DNA of 64,000 nt from Providencia vermicola (GTDB lineage Bacteria; Pseudomonadota; Gammaproteobacteria; Enterobacterales; Enterobacteriaceae). The position numbers were made by a program, and so were the translations under genes. Where the stretch lies: assembly GCF_010748935.1 (NCBI RefSeq), contig NZ_CP048796.1:1057001-1121000 (forward strand), given 5' to 3'. This document shows, piece after piece, positions 1 to 10,641 of the stretch; the stretch's first letter is position 1; the number at the start of each line of letters is the position of its first letter. Under the pieces are notes generated by a model. The model did no database searches, was not told the DNA's origin, and worked only from the letters and a program-made list of their open reading frames with translations.

Positions 1-2
1 AA

Positions 3-587
3 GGTAAAAAGCTGATCCTACTGCAAGAAGCACAAATGTCCCCAGAGCTTGTTTCATTTGCGGCATCGCATCAATTAATTGCAGACCAAGTGCCTGCTTT
101 GCCTTTCTCTCCGCATCCTGCTGGCGTAATGACACTTGCGACTTCTCATCCTATATATTGTTGTCCACTACGAGAAAAAGAGCCTTTATTGCGTTTAGCA
201 AAATCTGCATTAATAACGGTGTATCCGCTGCCGAATGGAAAGCATCTGATGGTAGCGAATGTACATGCGATTAACTTTAGTTTTGGGGTCGATGTTTACA
301 CACGACAATTAAGTAAATTAGGTGACCACATTGCTAAACATGTTGGTCCTGTATTGCTAGCTGGTGACTTTAATGCTTGGAGTCGGCAAAGAGTGAATGC
401 ATTAAAACGCTTTGTGAGGAGTGTTGGGTTAAAAGAAGTTGGCTATGATCATGACCAACGAACTAAAGCCTTTGGAAGACCTTTAGATTATTTATTTTAT
501 AGAGGGCTGAAGGTAAAGGATAGCTACGTTACAAATACCGATGCTTCCGACCATAACCCGATTATAACTCAATTTGAACTCGTTTAG
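3..587 (+). CDS. YafD-like endonuclease/exonuclease/phosphatase family protein, 5' end outside the window
   Basis: The reading frame is open from the window edge, so the gene lacks its N-terminus here. The first complete codons give a segment ending LLQEAQ, which carries the metal-binding Gln-Glu of the family. GDFNAW follows near base 365 and SDHNP near base 550, both typical of the C-terminal half of this four-layer phosphoesterase fold. The length and C-terminal pattern resemble enterobacterial YafD (UPF0294). The substrate is not known to me. The internal ATG at 36 is not the start, because it lies inside the conserved domain. Confidence 0.75.
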   Translation, partial: GKKLILLQEAQMSPELVSFAASHQLIADQVPALPFSPHPAGVMTLATSHPIYCCPLREKEPLLRLAKSALITVYPLPNGKHLMVANVHAINFSFGVDVYTRQLSKLGDHIAKHVGPVLLAGDFNAWSRQRVNALKRFVRSVGLKEVGYDHDQRTKAFGRPLDYLFYRGLKVKDSYVTNTDASDHNPIITQFELV

Positions 588-1263
588 TTTTATTGGCGTT
601 AACCGTCTCTTTTTCTAATTGTTATTTTCACCTTATACTTTAGTGGTATTCTTATTATGCAGAAGGGAGTTTAATATCTTCAACTCTTCTTTATAGCACT
701 TTTCTCGATAGACTCGTTACCCCGATTAAGAAACCGGTTAGTAATAGCCAAGTTAATATTGATAAGAGCAAAAAATAGCTCCCCCATCCCGTTCATTGTT
801 GCATCTCGAATCTTTTATCGTAAAGGTATCATTAAACCAATTACTGCCAATACAGAGACGATTTGGCTATTGATATTTGAGATAGGGATTAACGGCATAT
901 TGCGATTATAAAGAGATGTATAGAGCAATAGATAAGTAACACTATCTTATTATCCATAATATTGGAGATGAAAAAATTTTATAAGATGTATTATTTCATT
1001 GTTAAATTGTTGGTCGTTACAGAGGGGGTAATAAACAAATCTAAAAAAGAATATTATTATTTCATTAAGTGATAAATTATATGATTAATTATAATTAAAT
1101 TGATTCTCCATCGGTTGATATATTTATCATTGTGATTAATATATATTTTTTAAATTAACATTAATTGCCAAATATATGAGTGGCGAATTATTGAATATCA
1201 GCTATATTTACTTAGTCATACGCTGTCTATTTAAAAACTATTTAAATATAGGTGGTTAATAAT
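588..1263. other. Intergenic stretch without a recognisable gene
   Basis: This stretch of about 680 bases is very AT-rich, especially from 940 on, and has no convincing gene. A run of about 60 codons open on the plus strand ends in TAA near 908, but it has no start codon with a ribosome binding site and no family I recognise. It may be the tail of a decayed gene. The promoter of the downstream sulfur operon presumably lies in the last 150 bases. Confidence 0.4.
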
Positions 1264-2451
1264 ATGAAAAATATCATAATAGTTGGTGGTGGGACAGGTG
1301 GTACAATGTTAGCCAACATTTTAGCTAGGAAATTAAATAGCGATATTTTTGCTAAGAAAATAAAAATAACATTAGTTACTGATAATCCTATTCATTATTA
1401 CAAACCTGCCTTTATGTATATAGCATTTAATTTGTTTTTTAAAGATGAGCTAAGTCGTCATGAGCGTTCATTATTAAGGCCAGAAATAGATTTGGTTATC
1501 GATAAAATCGATGCATTTGATTTTAAAAATAAAGAGTTAAAATCACGTAGTGGTAAAGTTTTAAATTATGATTATCTTGTTATTGCAACAGGATGTGTTC
1601 CTAGACCGGATAGAATTGAAGGATTAAAAGAAATAGGTCATCATTTTTATGCTTATGATCCCGCGAGAAAATTAGCCGATCAATTATCTAAAATTGAAAA
1701 AGGTCGGATTTTTATAACGGTATCTTTTCCTGAAACACCGAATGTCCCTCATCAATGCGGTATTGCGCCCATGGAAACAACGCTTATGCTAGATGAATTT
1801 TTACGTAAGCGGCGTGTGAGAGATAATATTGAGATTGTCTATACTTACCCTACAGTATCTCAATTATTACGTAATTGTCTTTTCCTTCAACAACCTGTTT
1901 GTGAAGCGATTCCTGAAATTTTTAATATAAAGAATATTAAATCTCAACGTGGCTTTACTTTAAGTAAAGTTGACCCAGATAAAAAGGTCGCTTATTCAAA
2001 AGAAGGTGATGAACAGCCTTTTGATATTTTAATTAGTACGCCGCCAATTACTGCGGTAGAAGCCGTCGTGAATACAGGTTTAAGTGAACATAATAATGGT
2101 GAAGGTTGGTTGCCAACTGATCATGAAACGCTACAAGTTTACGGTACGGAAGGTGTCTATGTTATTGGTGACACTGTTGATTTACCCATAAGTAAGGCGG
2201 GTGGTAGCTGCCATAATCAGGCTGCAATTATCGCTGATAATATCGTTGGCGAATTGACTTACGGTTACCCAGCGGCAATTTATGACGGCCGAGTTCAAGC
2301 TGTTGCACAAATGGGGTTAAATGCAGGGATGCCTTTACAGTACGACTATAAACATGATGTGTTGCCGATACCTGCGACTAAAGTGGGGGGATTGCTCCGA
2401 AATGGTTTCAATAGGGGAATTTATTGGGCTGCTATTCGTGGATTAGTGTAG
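1264..2451 (+). CDS. Sulfide:quinone oxidoreductase-like FAD flavoprotein
   Basis: Predicted 395-residue FAD/NAD(P)-binding oxidoreductase of the SQR/flavocytochrome c sulfide dehydrogenase family, which oxidises sulfide and passes electrons to quinone at the membrane. Seen: an N-terminal dinucleotide motif VGGGTGG (residues 7-13), a mid-chain ATGCVPRP, and near the C-terminus VIGDTVDLP, the second FAD-contact motif. Cysteines at 111, 165 and 316 lie where SQR enzymes carry their redox cysteines. The ATG at 1264 is preferred because AGGTGG at 1249-1254 sits 9 bases upstream; a GTG at 1252 lies inside that signal. It heads a three-gene operon with a DUF1641 protein and methionine gamma-lyase. 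Sulfide as substrate is inferred from family and context. Confidence 0.75.
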   Translation: MKNIIIVGGGTGGTMLANILARKLNSDIFAKKIKITLVTDNPIHYYKPAFMYIAFNLFFKDELSRHERSLLRPEIDLVIDKIDAFDFKNKELKSRSGKVLNYDYLVIATGCVPRPDRIEGLKEIGHHFYAYDPARKLADQLSKIEKGRIFITVSFPETPNVPHQCGIAPMETTLMLDEFLRKRRVRDNIEIVYTYPTVSQLLRNCLFLQQPVCEAIPEIFNIKNIKSQRGFTLSKVDPDKKVAYSKEGDEQPFDILISTPPITAVEAVVNTGLSEHNNGEGWLPTDHETLQVYGTEGVYVIGDTVDLPISKAGGSCHNQAAIIADNIVGELTYGYPAAIYDGRVQAVAQMGLNAGMPLQYDYKHDVLPIPATKVGGLLRNGFNRGIYWAAIRGLV

Positions 2452-2461
2452 GAGGGTCATG

Positions 2462-2857
2462 ATGATGTCAAATGAAAATACACAAGCGAAACTTATTGAA
2501 TTACTTAATTCAGAGTCTGCGGATCATTTAGCTGAAAAAATTTCACCACTTCTACATTTAAAACGTTTGGACAATATTGTTGACCTGTTGTCTTTACTGT
2601 CTGACCTTGTGGATATTCTCGATTTAGGCACAGTTGAAAAATTAGCTAATTCATTTGAAGACACGTTAACGCCGGTTTGGGAGTTAGGAACAGCGTATAA
2701 CATGGCTAAGATGGAAGCTATTTATGATAATAAAGATCAAAGTTTTCGTTCGGTTTATAGCTTATTAAAAGATCCAAATACATTACGGGGAGTGAGCATC
2801 CTATTAAGGACCTTGCAGATTATGGGGTCTAGGATACCTCAATCCAGTGACAAGTAA
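2462..2857 (+). CDS. DUF1641 family protein, partner of the SQR-like flavoprotein
   Basis: Small (about 131 residues), soluble, mostly helical and leucine-rich. The C-terminal pattern (LLKDPNTLRGVSILLRTLQ) is that of DUF1641 proteins, which commonly sit next to SQR-like or formate-dehydrogenase-like oxidoreductases. It follows the flavoprotein stop by about 10 bases, with GGAGGG at 2451-2456 as ribosome binding site. Three consecutive ATGs (2459, 2462, 2465) are possible starts, and the second or third has the better spacing. The molecular role of the family is not established; co-transcription suggests an accessory subunit. Confidence 0.7.
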   Translation: MMSNENTQAKLIELLNSESADHLAEKISPLLHLKRLDNIVDLLSLLSDLVDILDLGTVEKLANSFEDTLTPVWELGTAYNMAKMEAIYDNKDQSFRSVYSLLKDPNTLRGVSILLRTLQIMGSRIPQSSDK

Positions 2858-2872
2858 TTTTAGGAGAGTGGT

Positions 2873-4066
2873 ATGAGCTTAGATACAAAAAATGCATTTG
2901 ATACTCGTATAATACACAGCTTTTATAACCAGAGGGAAAATAAAGGTTCATTAATACCACCTATATACCAAACTGCAACCTATTCGTTTAAAGATGCAGA
3001 AGAGGGAGCAGCTTGTTTTAGTGGTGAGAAAGAAGGTTTTATCTACACAAGAATTAATAACCCAACCTTAGATTTATTAGAAAAGAGAATTGCTGATTTA
3101 GAAGAGGGAGAAGCCGCGATTGTGTTTTCTTCAGGTATGGGGGCCATTACGTCAACTTTTTGGTCTTTAATGAATCCTGGGGATGAATTGTTGGTCGATA
3201 TGACTGTTTATGGTTGCACTTATTCTTTCTTTCATCACGGATTGGAACGATTTGGTGTTCATGTGCGTCATATTGATATGAGCAACCTTGAAACTGTAGC
3301 GCAATCAATCAGCGAAAATACGCGCATGATATTCTTTGAATCACCCGCTAACCCTGATATGCGTTTAGTGGATATAAAAGCCGTCAGTGAGCTAGCTAAA
3401 AAAAATAATATCATGGTCGTCGTGGATAATACGTATTGTACCCCTTACTTACAAAAGCCAATAACATTAGGTGTTGATATTGTTATTCACTCGCTGACTA
3501 AGTACATGAGTGGCCATGGTGATGTCGTCGCTGGCGCAGTGATTACGACAAAAGAGATAGCCAAACAAATTAGGTTAGTTGGCTTAAAAGATATGACAGG
3601 GGCATGTTTATCGCCACATGATGCGAGTTTGATTATACGCGGGATGAAAACGTTACCTATTCGCATGGAGCGTATAGTGAAAAATGCTCAGCGAATCGCA
3701 CAATATTTAGAATCCCATCCGCAGATTGAGTTTGTGGTCTACCCTGGTTTAAATAGCTTTAAACAGTATGAATTGGCCTGCCGGCAGATGAAGCTGCCAG
3801 GTGGGATGATAGCATGCGAAATAAAAGGTGGGATTGAATCAGGTAAGCGTTTTTTAAACCGCTTAAATCTGTTTTCTCGGGCTGTAAGTTTAGGGGATTG
3901 TGAATCTCTAGCACAGCATCCCGCCAGTATGACTCATTCGACGTATACACCTGAAGAACGGTTATTTTATGGTATTAGTGATGGCTTAATTAGATTATCG
4001 ATTGGGTTGGAAGACGTTAATGATTTGATAGCAGACCTTGATCAAGCTCTGCAATTAGAAAGTTAA
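2873..4066 (+). CDS. megL: L-methionine gamma-lyase (PLP-dependent)
   Basis: 397-residue Cys/Met-metabolism PLP enzyme of fold type I, predicted to cleave methionine to methanethiol, 2-oxobutyrate and ammonia. Seen: PLP-binding Lys210 in HSLTKYMSGHGD, Asp185 in VVDNTY, and Tyr113-Gly-Cys115 in VYGCTYSF. That cysteine marks methionine gamma-lyases and separates them from cystathionine gamma-lyase and cystathionine beta-lyase. Similarity to Citrobacter MGL runs end to end, as far as I remember that sequence. The start follows AGGAGA closely, 15 bases after the DUF1641 gene, so it is the third gene of the operon. The product thiol, or sulfide from cysteine, could feed the flavoprotein upstream. 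Cystathionine gamma-lyase is the main alternative but is less likely. Confidence 0.85.
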   Translation: MSLDTKNAFDTRIIHSFYNQRENKGSLIPPIYQTATYSFKDAEEGAACFSGEKEGFIYTRINNPTLDLLEKRIADLEEGEAAIVFSSGMGAITSTFWSLMNPGDELLVDMTVYGCTYSFFHHGLERFGVHVRHIDMSNLETVAQSISENTRMIFFESPANPDMRLVDIKAVSELAKKNNIMVVVDNTYCTPYLQKPITLGVDIVIHSLTKYMSGHGDVVAGAVITTKEIAKQIRLVGLKDMTGACLSPHDASLIIRGMKTLPIRMERIVKNAQRIAQYLESHPQIEFVVYPGLNSFKQYELACRQMKLPGGMIACEIKGGIESGKRFLNRLNLFSRAVSLGDCESLAQHPASMTHSTYTPEERLFYGISDGLIRLSIGLEDVNDLIADLDQALQLES

Positions 4067-4071
4067 AATAA

Positions 4072-4103
4072 AACGCCCCTGAAGTTTAGCAGGGGCGTTA
4101 TTT
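4072..4103. terminator. Bidirectional rho-independent terminator
   Basis: A perfect 10-base stem (AACGCCCCTG / CAGGGGCGTT) with an 8-base loop is flanked by A-rich and T-rich sequence. It lies between the methionine gamma-lyase gene on the plus strand and the permease gene on the minus strand and can serve both. Confidence 0.85.
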
Positions 4104-4132
4104 GATGTTGTGTTCTATTTAATGCGCTATGG

Positions 4133-5515
4133 TTAATTGTTATTTGTTTGGTTATGTTGGAATGAACGCATAATAAAATAGGCGACAGTGAGTATTACAA
4201 CCCAAATACAGCCAACCAGTAAAGCCACTTGTGTTTCTTTAAAGAAGCCAAGTAATGCGATAACAAATACCATAAATGCAATTGTTATTGCAGGACCTAT
4301 TGGCCAGAATGGCACTGGGAATTTAAGTTTCTTAACGTCTTCTTTGCTCATTTGTCGGCGCATCGCAACTTGTGAAAGCAAGATCATTAACCATACCCAG
4401 ACAGTTGCAAAAGTCGCAATTGACGCAATAATCACGAAAATTCGCTCAGGTAGAAGGTAATTTAGATAGACACCGAGGAGCATGACAACGGACATCACAA
4501 GCACGGTCACCCAAGGTACACCATTGCGGGTGAGTTTAGTGAAAACTCTTGGGGCTTGTTTATCTTGAGCCATACCATACATCATTCGACCCGCACCAAA
4601 AATATCACTGTTAATGGCGGAAATCGCCGCGGTAATCACCACGATATTAAGTATGTTGGCAGCAGAAGTAATATTTAAGCTAGAAAAAATTTGTACGAAT
4701 GGACTGCCATTTTGCCCGATTTGGTTCCATGGGTAGATGCACATTAAAATAAAGAGTGTTAATCCATAGAATAACAAGATACGAATCGGCACGGCATTGA
4801 TTGCCTTCGGGATGGTTTTTTCTGGGTTTTGTGCTTCACTTGCTGTGATACCAATGACTTCAATACCACCAAATGCAAACATGACAATAGCTAAAGAAGC
4901 GATGACACCCGCGATGCCATTCGGCATGAAACCCCCGTGTTCCCAGAGGTTTTGAATACCAACAGCATGGTCAGTTTCTTTGCCAAAACCATAAAACATT
5001 AAGAACGCACCACCGACAATCATTGCAATGATCGCCGTGACTTTCACGATGGATAACCAGAATTCTAGCTCGCCGAATATTTTAACGTGGCATAGGTTTA
5101 GTGCACCAATAAATAACACAATGCTTAGCACCCATATCCATTGGTCTACATGCGGGAACCAAAAGCCCATATACATACCGAAAGCGGTGATATCCGCTAG
5201 GCAGACAACAAGCATTTCGAAAACATAGTTCCAACCAGTTAAAAAGCCAGCTAGTGGGCCCATATAATGGCTTGCATAGTGGGAGAATGAGCCTGGAACA
5301 GGGTTATGAACAGCCATTTCACCGAGCGCGCGCATGACCATAAAAACGGCGGCCCCACCAATCATATAAGCAATTAAAACGGCTGGGCCTGCTGCTTGTA
5401 TTGCTGACGCAGAACCATAAAACAGGCCGGTACCAATCGCTGACCCTAAAGCCATAAAGCGAATGTGTCTGACACTCAATCCCTTTCTGAGTTGATTTGT
5501 TTTACTACTTTGCAT
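4133..5515 (-). CDS. proY: Proline-type amino acid permease, ProY-like (APC superfamily)
   Basis: 460-residue inner-membrane amino acid:cation symporter with about 12 hydrophobic segments. The N-terminus ([20 protein letters not shown]) carries the APC motif GSAIGTG for substrate backbone binding. Long stretches such as [15 protein letters not shown] and TFATVWVW match the E. coli proline-specific permease ProY as I recall it, more closely than AroP, LysP or CycA. It stands alone between convergent and divergent neighbours. The substrate is assigned by similarity; another neutral amino acid is possible. Confidence 0.75.
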   Translation of the reverse strand: MQSSKTNQLRKGLSVRHIRFMALGSAIGTGLFYGSASAIQAAGPAVLIAYMIGGAAVFMVMRALGEMAVHNPVPGSFSHYASHYMGPLAGFLTGWNYVFEMLVVCLADITAFGMYMGFWFPHVDQWIWVLSIVLFIGALNLCHVKIFGELEFWLSIVKVTAIIAMIVGGAFLMFYGFGKETDHAVGIQNLWEHGGFMPNGIAGVIASLAIVMFAFGGIEVIGITASEAQNPEKTIPKAINAVPIRILLFYGLTLFILMCIYPWNQIGQNGSPFVQIFSSLNITSAANILNIVVITAAISAINSDIFGAGRMMYGMAQDKQAPRVFTKLTRNGVPWVTVLVMSVVMLLGVYLNYLLPERIFVIIASIATFATVWVWLMILLSQVAMRRQMSKEDVKKLKFPVPFWPIGPAITIAFMVFVIALLGFFKETQVALLVGCIWVVILTVAYFIMRSFQHNQTNNN

Positions 5516-5799
5516 TTTGTTTCCTGTCTTAAAATTACCGAATATTGTTCCGGTTTTTTCTCTATTAGATGCACTTTGTTGAAACCAAGCTGATTACATT
5601 ACCATAAAGCGTATGGTTCGCGGGATAGATATCTTGCAATATACGCGCCATACACCAAATTATATGAAGTTCACGAGGCGAAAAGATTTTGAACGAATAA
5701 CGCGTGCAGTTGAATGGGACATTCTCGTTGTCGTCCGCATGCAACTTGCATGCGTTAGGGTATATAATACGCATGAAGCTGACAATGCTAGAGAGAATT

Positions 5800-6471
5800 A
5801 TGAAATACCCAATTAATGAAATTTTTCAAACGTTACAAGGGGAAGGTGTGTTTACTGGCGTTCCCGCCGTATTTATTCGCTTACAAGGCTGTCCTGTGGG
5901 ATGTAGCTGGTGTGATACAAAACATACTTGGGATAAAGACGCTGACAAAGAAACAACACTTGGCGATATCGTCGTGAAAACGATGGATACAGATTCATGG
6001 TCGTTAGCCAATAGCCATGAATTGATTGCTCTTATGCATAAGCAAGGGTATACGGCAAAACATATTGTCATTACGGGTGGCGAGCCATGTATTTATGACC
6101 TCGTACCTCTGACGACGGAATTAGAAAACCAAGGTTATCAATGTCAAATTGAAACCAGTGGTACGTATCCTATTCAATGTTCCAGTCAAACCTGGGTGAC
6201 GGTGTCGCCAAAAGTGGCTATGAAAGGTGGGTTACAGGTACTGACGGAGTCAATCAATCGAGCGAATGAAATCAAGCATCCAGTTGCGCGTGAAAAAGAT
6301 ATTGAAGAGTTGGATAATTTATTATCAAAACGCACAGAAAAAAGTGCTGCGGTTGTTGCGTTACAGCCGATTAGCCAAAAAAGCGCAGCCACTAAGCTAT
6401 GTATTGATACCTGTATTGCGCGAAATTGGCGACTTTCCATTCAAACACACAAATATCTCAATATCGCCTGA
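5800..6471 (+). CDS. queE: 7-carboxy-7-deazaguanine synthase QueE
   Basis: 223-residue radical-SAM enzyme that turns 6-carboxytetrahydropterin into 7-carboxy-7-deazaguanine in queuosine biosynthesis. The cluster motif CPVGCSWCDTKHTW gives the CxxxCxxC cysteines. GGEPC follows as the SAM-binding segment, and the C-terminus ends RNWRLSIQTHKYLNIA as in E. coli QueE, whose length it matches exactly. The ATG at 5800 has a GAGAG ribosome binding site; longer open frames upstream lack one. Upstream bases 5737-5755 hold a short repeat with GCATGC, and TATAAT at 5763-5768 is a possible -10 element. It converges with queD, with only 34 bases between the stops. Confidence 0.95.
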   Translation: MKYPINEIFQTLQGEGVFTGVPAVFIRLQGCPVGCSWCDTKHTWDKDADKETTLGDIVVKTMDTDSWSLANSHELIALMHKQGYTAKHIVITGGEPCIYDLVPLTTELENQGYQCQIETSGTYPIQCSSQTWVTVSPKVAMKGGLQVLTESINRANEIKHPVAREKDIEELDNLLSKRTEKSAAVVALQPISQKSAATKLCIDTCIARNWRLSIQTHKYLNIA

Positions 6472-6505
6472 TGTGCCGCGATGTTCACGGCATATCAGTG
6501 AATGA

Positions 6506-6868
6506 CTATTCGCCGCGATAAATACATCCAGCATTACAGGTTTCTTTCACCGTTACGGCGCTTAATAAAGGTAATAGGGGTTTGGTTTTATGCCAAATCC
6601 AACTTGCCAAGACTTCACTGGTTGGGTTTTCGAGGCCTTCAATATCATTTAAATAATAGTGATCGAGCTGATCTAAAATTGGCTTAAACGCTTCTTTAAC
6701 ATCACTAAAATCAATTAGCCAGCCTGTTTTCTCATCGATTTCACCTGTGAGCTCTAGTCTCACCATGAAAGAATGTCCATGGAGGCGCCCGCATTTGTGA
6801 CCTTCAGGAACATAAGGAAGCCTATGGGCTGCTTCAAAATGAAAATCTTTATAGATACTTGTTCTCAT
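6506..6868 (-). CDS. queD: 6-carboxytetrahydropterin synthase QueD
   Basis: 120-residue enzyme converting 7,8-dihydroneopterin triphosphate to 6-carboxytetrahydropterin, the step before QueE. Zinc-ligand histidines are visible in FEAAHRLP and GRLHGHSF, and the catalytic Cys in [10 protein letters not shown]. The C-terminus [14 protein letters not shown] matches E. coli QueD. The ATG at 6868 is chosen because CGGAG lies 6 bases upstream of it; a further 7-codon extension to 6889 has no such signal. It is convergent with queE and divergent from cysJ, and the 237 bases up to cysJ must hold both promoters. Confidence 0.95.
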   Translation of the reverse strand: MRTSIYKDFHFEAAHRLPYVPEGHKCGRLHGHSFMVRLELTGEIDEKTGWLIDFSDVKEAFKPILDQLDHYYLNDIEGLENPTSEVLASWIWHKTKPLLPLLSAVTVKETCNAGCIYRGE

Positions 6869-7105
6869 AACCAACTCCGTATAAATCAAAACGCAGTGTA
6901 TTCTACTGAAATTTGTGCTCGGAGCATCTTATTTTATCGAATTATTGCTAACCATTTTTATGAGTATGATTCACTAGCTATTTTCATTAGGCTTTTTAGC
7001 TATTAGTTATGGCGATCGTTTCTTATCCCGTTTAGCAAGGGTGTTATAACCTGACAAACTATCGGGGTAGTAATTTTAGATAAGCAACTCTGGGGTTATA
7101 GAATA

Positions 7106-8911
7106 ATGACAAAAAAACAGTCTCCCATATCGGCATTGCCAATATCGGTGGAACAACTTTCACGTTTGCAGACGGCTGTCGATGACTTTTCATCTCACCA
7201 ACTCGCTTGGTTGTCTGGTTATTTGTGGGGAATGGTTAATCAAAATACAGTCACTAACGTGCCTATGAGTGCTGAAGTACCACAAGATGAAACTATTACG
7301 ATTATTTCAGCTTCACAAACAGGGAATGCTCGACGTTTGTCTGAGCAACTGAGAGAACGACTCATAAGTGAAAAACTGAATGTCAACTTAGTTAACGCGG
7401 GAGATTATAAATTTAAACAAATCTCACAAGAAAAAGTGTTAGTCGTCGTAGCATCAACTCAAGGAGAGGGAGAGCCAGCCGAAGAAGCGGTTGCTTTATA
7501 TAAGTACTTGCATTCTAAAAAGGCACCCAATTTGAGTGGTACGGTATATGCTGTTTTTGCTTTAGGTGATTCTTCTTATGAAAAGTTTTGCCAAGCAGGG
7601 AAAGATTTTGATACTCAATTATCGCAATTAGGCGCGACATCATTGCTTGAGAGGATTGATGCCGATGTCGAGTATCAATCCATCGCTGAAGCATGGATTG
7701 AGGATTTGACGCAGCGCCTTAAAGAGCGAGTGCCTACGCAAAGTGATCAGCAATTGGTGGTAACCCAAGCGGGCAGTGTTGATGAAATACATTCATCGCC
7801 TTATACAAAGACAGCGCCTCTGACCGCGTCATTACTCGTCAATCAAAAAATTACTGGGCGTGGATCGCTAAAAGATGTTCGTCATATTGAAATCGACCTT
7901 GGCGATTCAGGGTTACGTTATCAACCGGGAGATGCTCTCGGTGTGTGGTTCGATAATGATTCAGCCCTTGTCGATGAATTGATAGGCTTATTATGGCTGA
8001 CAGGTGATGAACCAGTTCAGGTGGCTGAACAATCATATCCATTACGTGATGCATTGATACACCATTTAGAACTGACTCAAAACACACATCTAATTGTTGA
8101 AAAATATGCCAATTTAGCAAAAGACGATGCATTACTTGGTTTGATCAGCGATAAACAAGCACTGTTACATTACGCTCAGACAACCCCTATTGTTGATATG
8201 GTTAGGCAGGCTGCTTCTCAGCCGACAGCCCAAGAGTTTGTTGATATTCTTCGGCCGATTACTCCAAGACTGTATTCAATTGCCTCTTCACAAGCTGAAA
8301 CAGAGGATGAAGTACATGTCACTGTAGGGGTTGTACGTTATGACATTGATGGACGAGCTCGTACGGGTGGCGCTTCTGGTTTTTTAGCTGATCGCCTTAA
8401 AGAAGGTGACGAGGTACGTATATTCATTGAACATAATGATAACTTTCGCCTTCCAGCTGACACCTCGAAACCTGTCATTATGATAGGCCCAGGAACCGGT
8501 ATCGCTCCATTTAGAGCCTTTATGCAGCAACGTGATAATGAACAAGCGACAGGTAAAAACTGGTTGTTTTTTGGTAATCCTCACTTTGTTGAAGATTTTC
8601 TCTATCAAGTGGAATGGCAGCGCTATGTCAAAGATGGCTTATTGACCAACATTTCATTAGCTTGGTCTCGAGATCAAGCCCAAAAAGTTTATGTACAGGA
8701 TAAGTTACGCGAACAAGGGGAAGAGGTATGGCGCTGGATTGAAGATGGCGCACATATTTACGTCTGCGGCGATGCGAATCACATGGCACGTGATGTGGAA
8801 CATGCGTTGTTGGATATTATTAGCCAATACGGCAACATGGATAGTGAATCGGCAGATGAGTTTTTGAGTGAGCTGCGCGTAGAGCGCCGGTATCAGAGGG
8901 ATGTCTACTAA
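7106..8911 (+). CDS. cysJ: Sulfite reductase (NADPH) flavoprotein alpha subunit
   Basis: 601 residues, close to the 599 of E. coli CysJ. It carries electrons from NADPH through FAD and FMN to the CysI hemoprotein for six-electron reduction of sulfite to sulfide. The FMN-binding flavodoxin domain begins near residue 65 ([11 protein letters not shown]). RLYSIASS is the FAD-binding motif and [12 protein letters not shown] the NADPH-binding motif. The chain ends in ERRYQRDVY, the typical C-terminal aromatic cap. It is first gene of cysJIH, and its TAA overlaps the cysI ATG by one base. CysB control is expected from the family, but I could not define a CysB site in the preceding bases. Confidence 0.97.
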   Translation: MTKKQSPISALPISVEQLSRLQTAVDDFSSHQLAWLSGYLWGMVNQNTVTNVPMSAEVPQDETITIISASQTGNARRLSEQLRERLISEKLNVNLVNAGDYKFKQISQEKVLVVVASTQGEGEPAEEAVALYKYLHSKKAPNLSGTVYAVFALGDSSYEKFCQAGKDFDTQLSQLGATSLLERIDADVEYQSIAEAWIEDLTQRLKERVPTQSDQQLVVTQAGSVDEIHSSPYTKTAPLTASLLVNQKITGRGSLKDVRHIEIDLGDSGLRYQPGDALGVWFDNDSALVDELIGLLWLTGDEPVQVAEQSYPLRDALIHHLELTQNTHLIVEKYANLAKDDALLGLISDKQALLHYAQTTPIVDMVRQAASQPTAQEFVDILRPITPRLYSIASSQAETEDEVHVTVGVVRYDIDGRARTGGASGFLADRLKEGDEVRIFIEHNDNFRLPADTSKPVIMIGPGTGIAPFRAFMQQRDNEQATGKNWLFFGNPHFVEDFLYQVEWQRYVKDGLLTNISLAWSRDQAQKVYVQDKLREQGEEVWRWIEDGAHIYVCGDANHMARDVEHALLDIISQYGNMDSESADEFLSELRVERRYQRDVY

Positions 8912-10641
8912 TGAGCGATAAAAAATACGGGCCTTTGGTCGTAGAAGGCAAACTGGCTGATAGTGAGCGTATGAAAAATAATAGTCATTATCTGCGTGGA
9001 ACTATCAAAGAAGACCTTAAAAATGGGCTGAGTGGGGGTTTTGAGGGGGATAACTTTCTGCTCATTCGCTTCCACGGTATGTATCAGCAAGATGATCGCG
9101 ATATTCGCGCGGAACGGGCGGAGCAAAAATTAGAACCTCGCCATGCGATGATGCTACGCTGCCGATTACCAGGTGGAATTATTACGCCAAAGCAATGGTT
9201 GGACATCGATAGATTCGCCTCTGAACATACGTTGTACGGTAGCGTGCGTATTACTAATCGGCAGACCTTTCAATTTCATGGCATTTTAAAAGGGGATGTC
9301 AAGCCAGCGCATCAGATGTTACATCACGTCGGGTTGGATGCTTTAGCAACGGCCAATGATGTCAACCGTAATGTGTTATGTACATCTAACCCTGTGCAGT
9401 CTGAGTTGCATCAGCAGGCGTATGAATGGGCAAAAAAAATATCGGAGCATCTATTGCCTAAAACCAATGCTTATGCGGAGATTTGGCTTGATAAAGAGAA
9501 AGTCGCAACCACAGATGAAGAGCCTATATTAGGGAAAACCTATTTACCGAGAAAATTCAAAACATCGGTAGTGATCCCACCCTTAAATGATGTAGATCTA
9601 CATGCTAACGACATGAACTTTGTGGCGATCGCTGAAAATGGTGAGCTTATCGGTTTTAACGTACTGGTTGGTGGTGGCCTAGCCATGACTCATGGTGATA
9701 CAGCGACTTTTCCACGGTTAGCCAGTGAGTTCGGGTTTATTTATTTGAAGGATACGTTAGCTGTTGCGGAAGCGATTGTGACGACTCAGCGCGACTGGGG
9801 AAATCGTACTGAACGTAAAAACGCCAAAACAAAATACACTCTTGAACGGGTTGGTGTAGAAACATTTAAGCAAGAAGTAGAACGGCGTTCGGGAGTGACA
9901 TTTGAAACCATTAGGCCTTATCAATTTACTCAACGTGGTGATCAAATTGGTTGGCTAAAAGGGATAGATAATCATTGGCATTTAACGTTATTTATTGAAA
10001 ATGGCCGCCTGATTGATTTACCTAATAAGCCCTTAAAGACAGGTATAGCAGAAATTGCAAAAATTCATCAAGGGGATTTTCGTTTAACGGCAAACCAAAA
10101 TTTAATTGTTGCTGGTGTACCTGAAACGGAAAAAGCCCGTATTGAGGCGATTGCCCGTGAACATGGTTTGATGAGTGCAGAAGTGACTGCGCAGCGTGAA
10201 AACTCAATGGCTTGTGTTTCTTTCCCAACGTGTCCACTGGCGATGGCAGAGGCCGAGCGTTTTTTACCTGAATTTGTTACTGAGGTTGAAAAAATCATGC
10301 AATCACACGGCATTGGTGATGAGCATATTGTTTTACGCGTTACGGGGTGCCCAAATGGATGTGGTCGAGCAATGCTGGCGGAAGTTGGGCTCGTGGGTAA
10401 AGCACTCGACAGATACAATTTACATTTAGGGGGAAACCGGATTGGTACTCGCATTCCTCGTATGTATCGTGAAAACATTAGTTCAGCCGAAATTTTATCT
10501 CTTTTAGATACCTTGATTGGTGATTGGGCTAGAGGGCGTCAAGCACAAGAAGGATTTGGTGATTTCTTAATACGCACGGATGTGGTGAAGCCGGTGCTGA
10601 ACTCTGCGGTTGATTTCTATGAGGTTAAGGAGGCCGTATGA
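8911..10641 (+). CDS. cysI: Sulfite reductase hemoprotein beta subunit
   Basis: 576-residue siroheme and [4Fe-4S] subunit that reduces sulfite to sulfide. The four cluster/siroheme cysteines are visible as CVSFPTC (near base 10210) and CPNGC (near 10350). Arg/Lys-rich sulfite-binding segments such as [13 protein letters not shown] are present. The start overlaps the cysJ stop (TAATG) and the stop overlaps the cysH start (ATGA), indicating translational coupling of cysJIH. Confidence 0.97.
   Translation: MSDKKYGPLVVEGKLADSERMKNNSHYLRGTIKEDLKNGLSGGFEGDNFLLIRFHGMYQQDDRDIRAERAEQKLEPRHAMMLRCRLPGGIITPKQWLDIDRFASEHTLYGSVRITNRQTFQFHGILKGDVKPAHQMLHHVGLDALATANDVNRNVLCTSNPVQSELHQQAYEWAKKISEHLLPKTNAYAEIWLDKEKVATTDEEPILGKTYLPRKFKTSVVIPPLNDVDLHANDMNFVAIAENGELIGFNVLVGGGLAMTHGDTATFPRLASEFGFIYLKDTLAVAEAIVTTQRDWGNRTERKNAKTKYTLERVGVETFKQEVERRSGVTFETIRPYQFTQRGDQIGWLKGIDNHWHLTLFIENGRLIDLPNKPLKTGIAEIAKIHQGDFRLTANQNLIVAGVPETEKARIEAIAREHGLMSAEVTAQRENSMACVSFPTCPLAMAEAERFLPEFVTEVEKIMQSHGIGDEHIVLRVTGCPNGCGRAMLAEVGLVGKALDRYNLHLGGNRIGTRIPRMYRENISSAEILSLLDTLIGDWARGRQAQEGFGDFLIRTDVVKPVLNSAVDFYEVKEAV

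Noticed and set aside
716-908. Possible gene remnant in the left intergenic region
   Set aside because: Open for about 60 codons but without start, ribosome site or recognisable homology.
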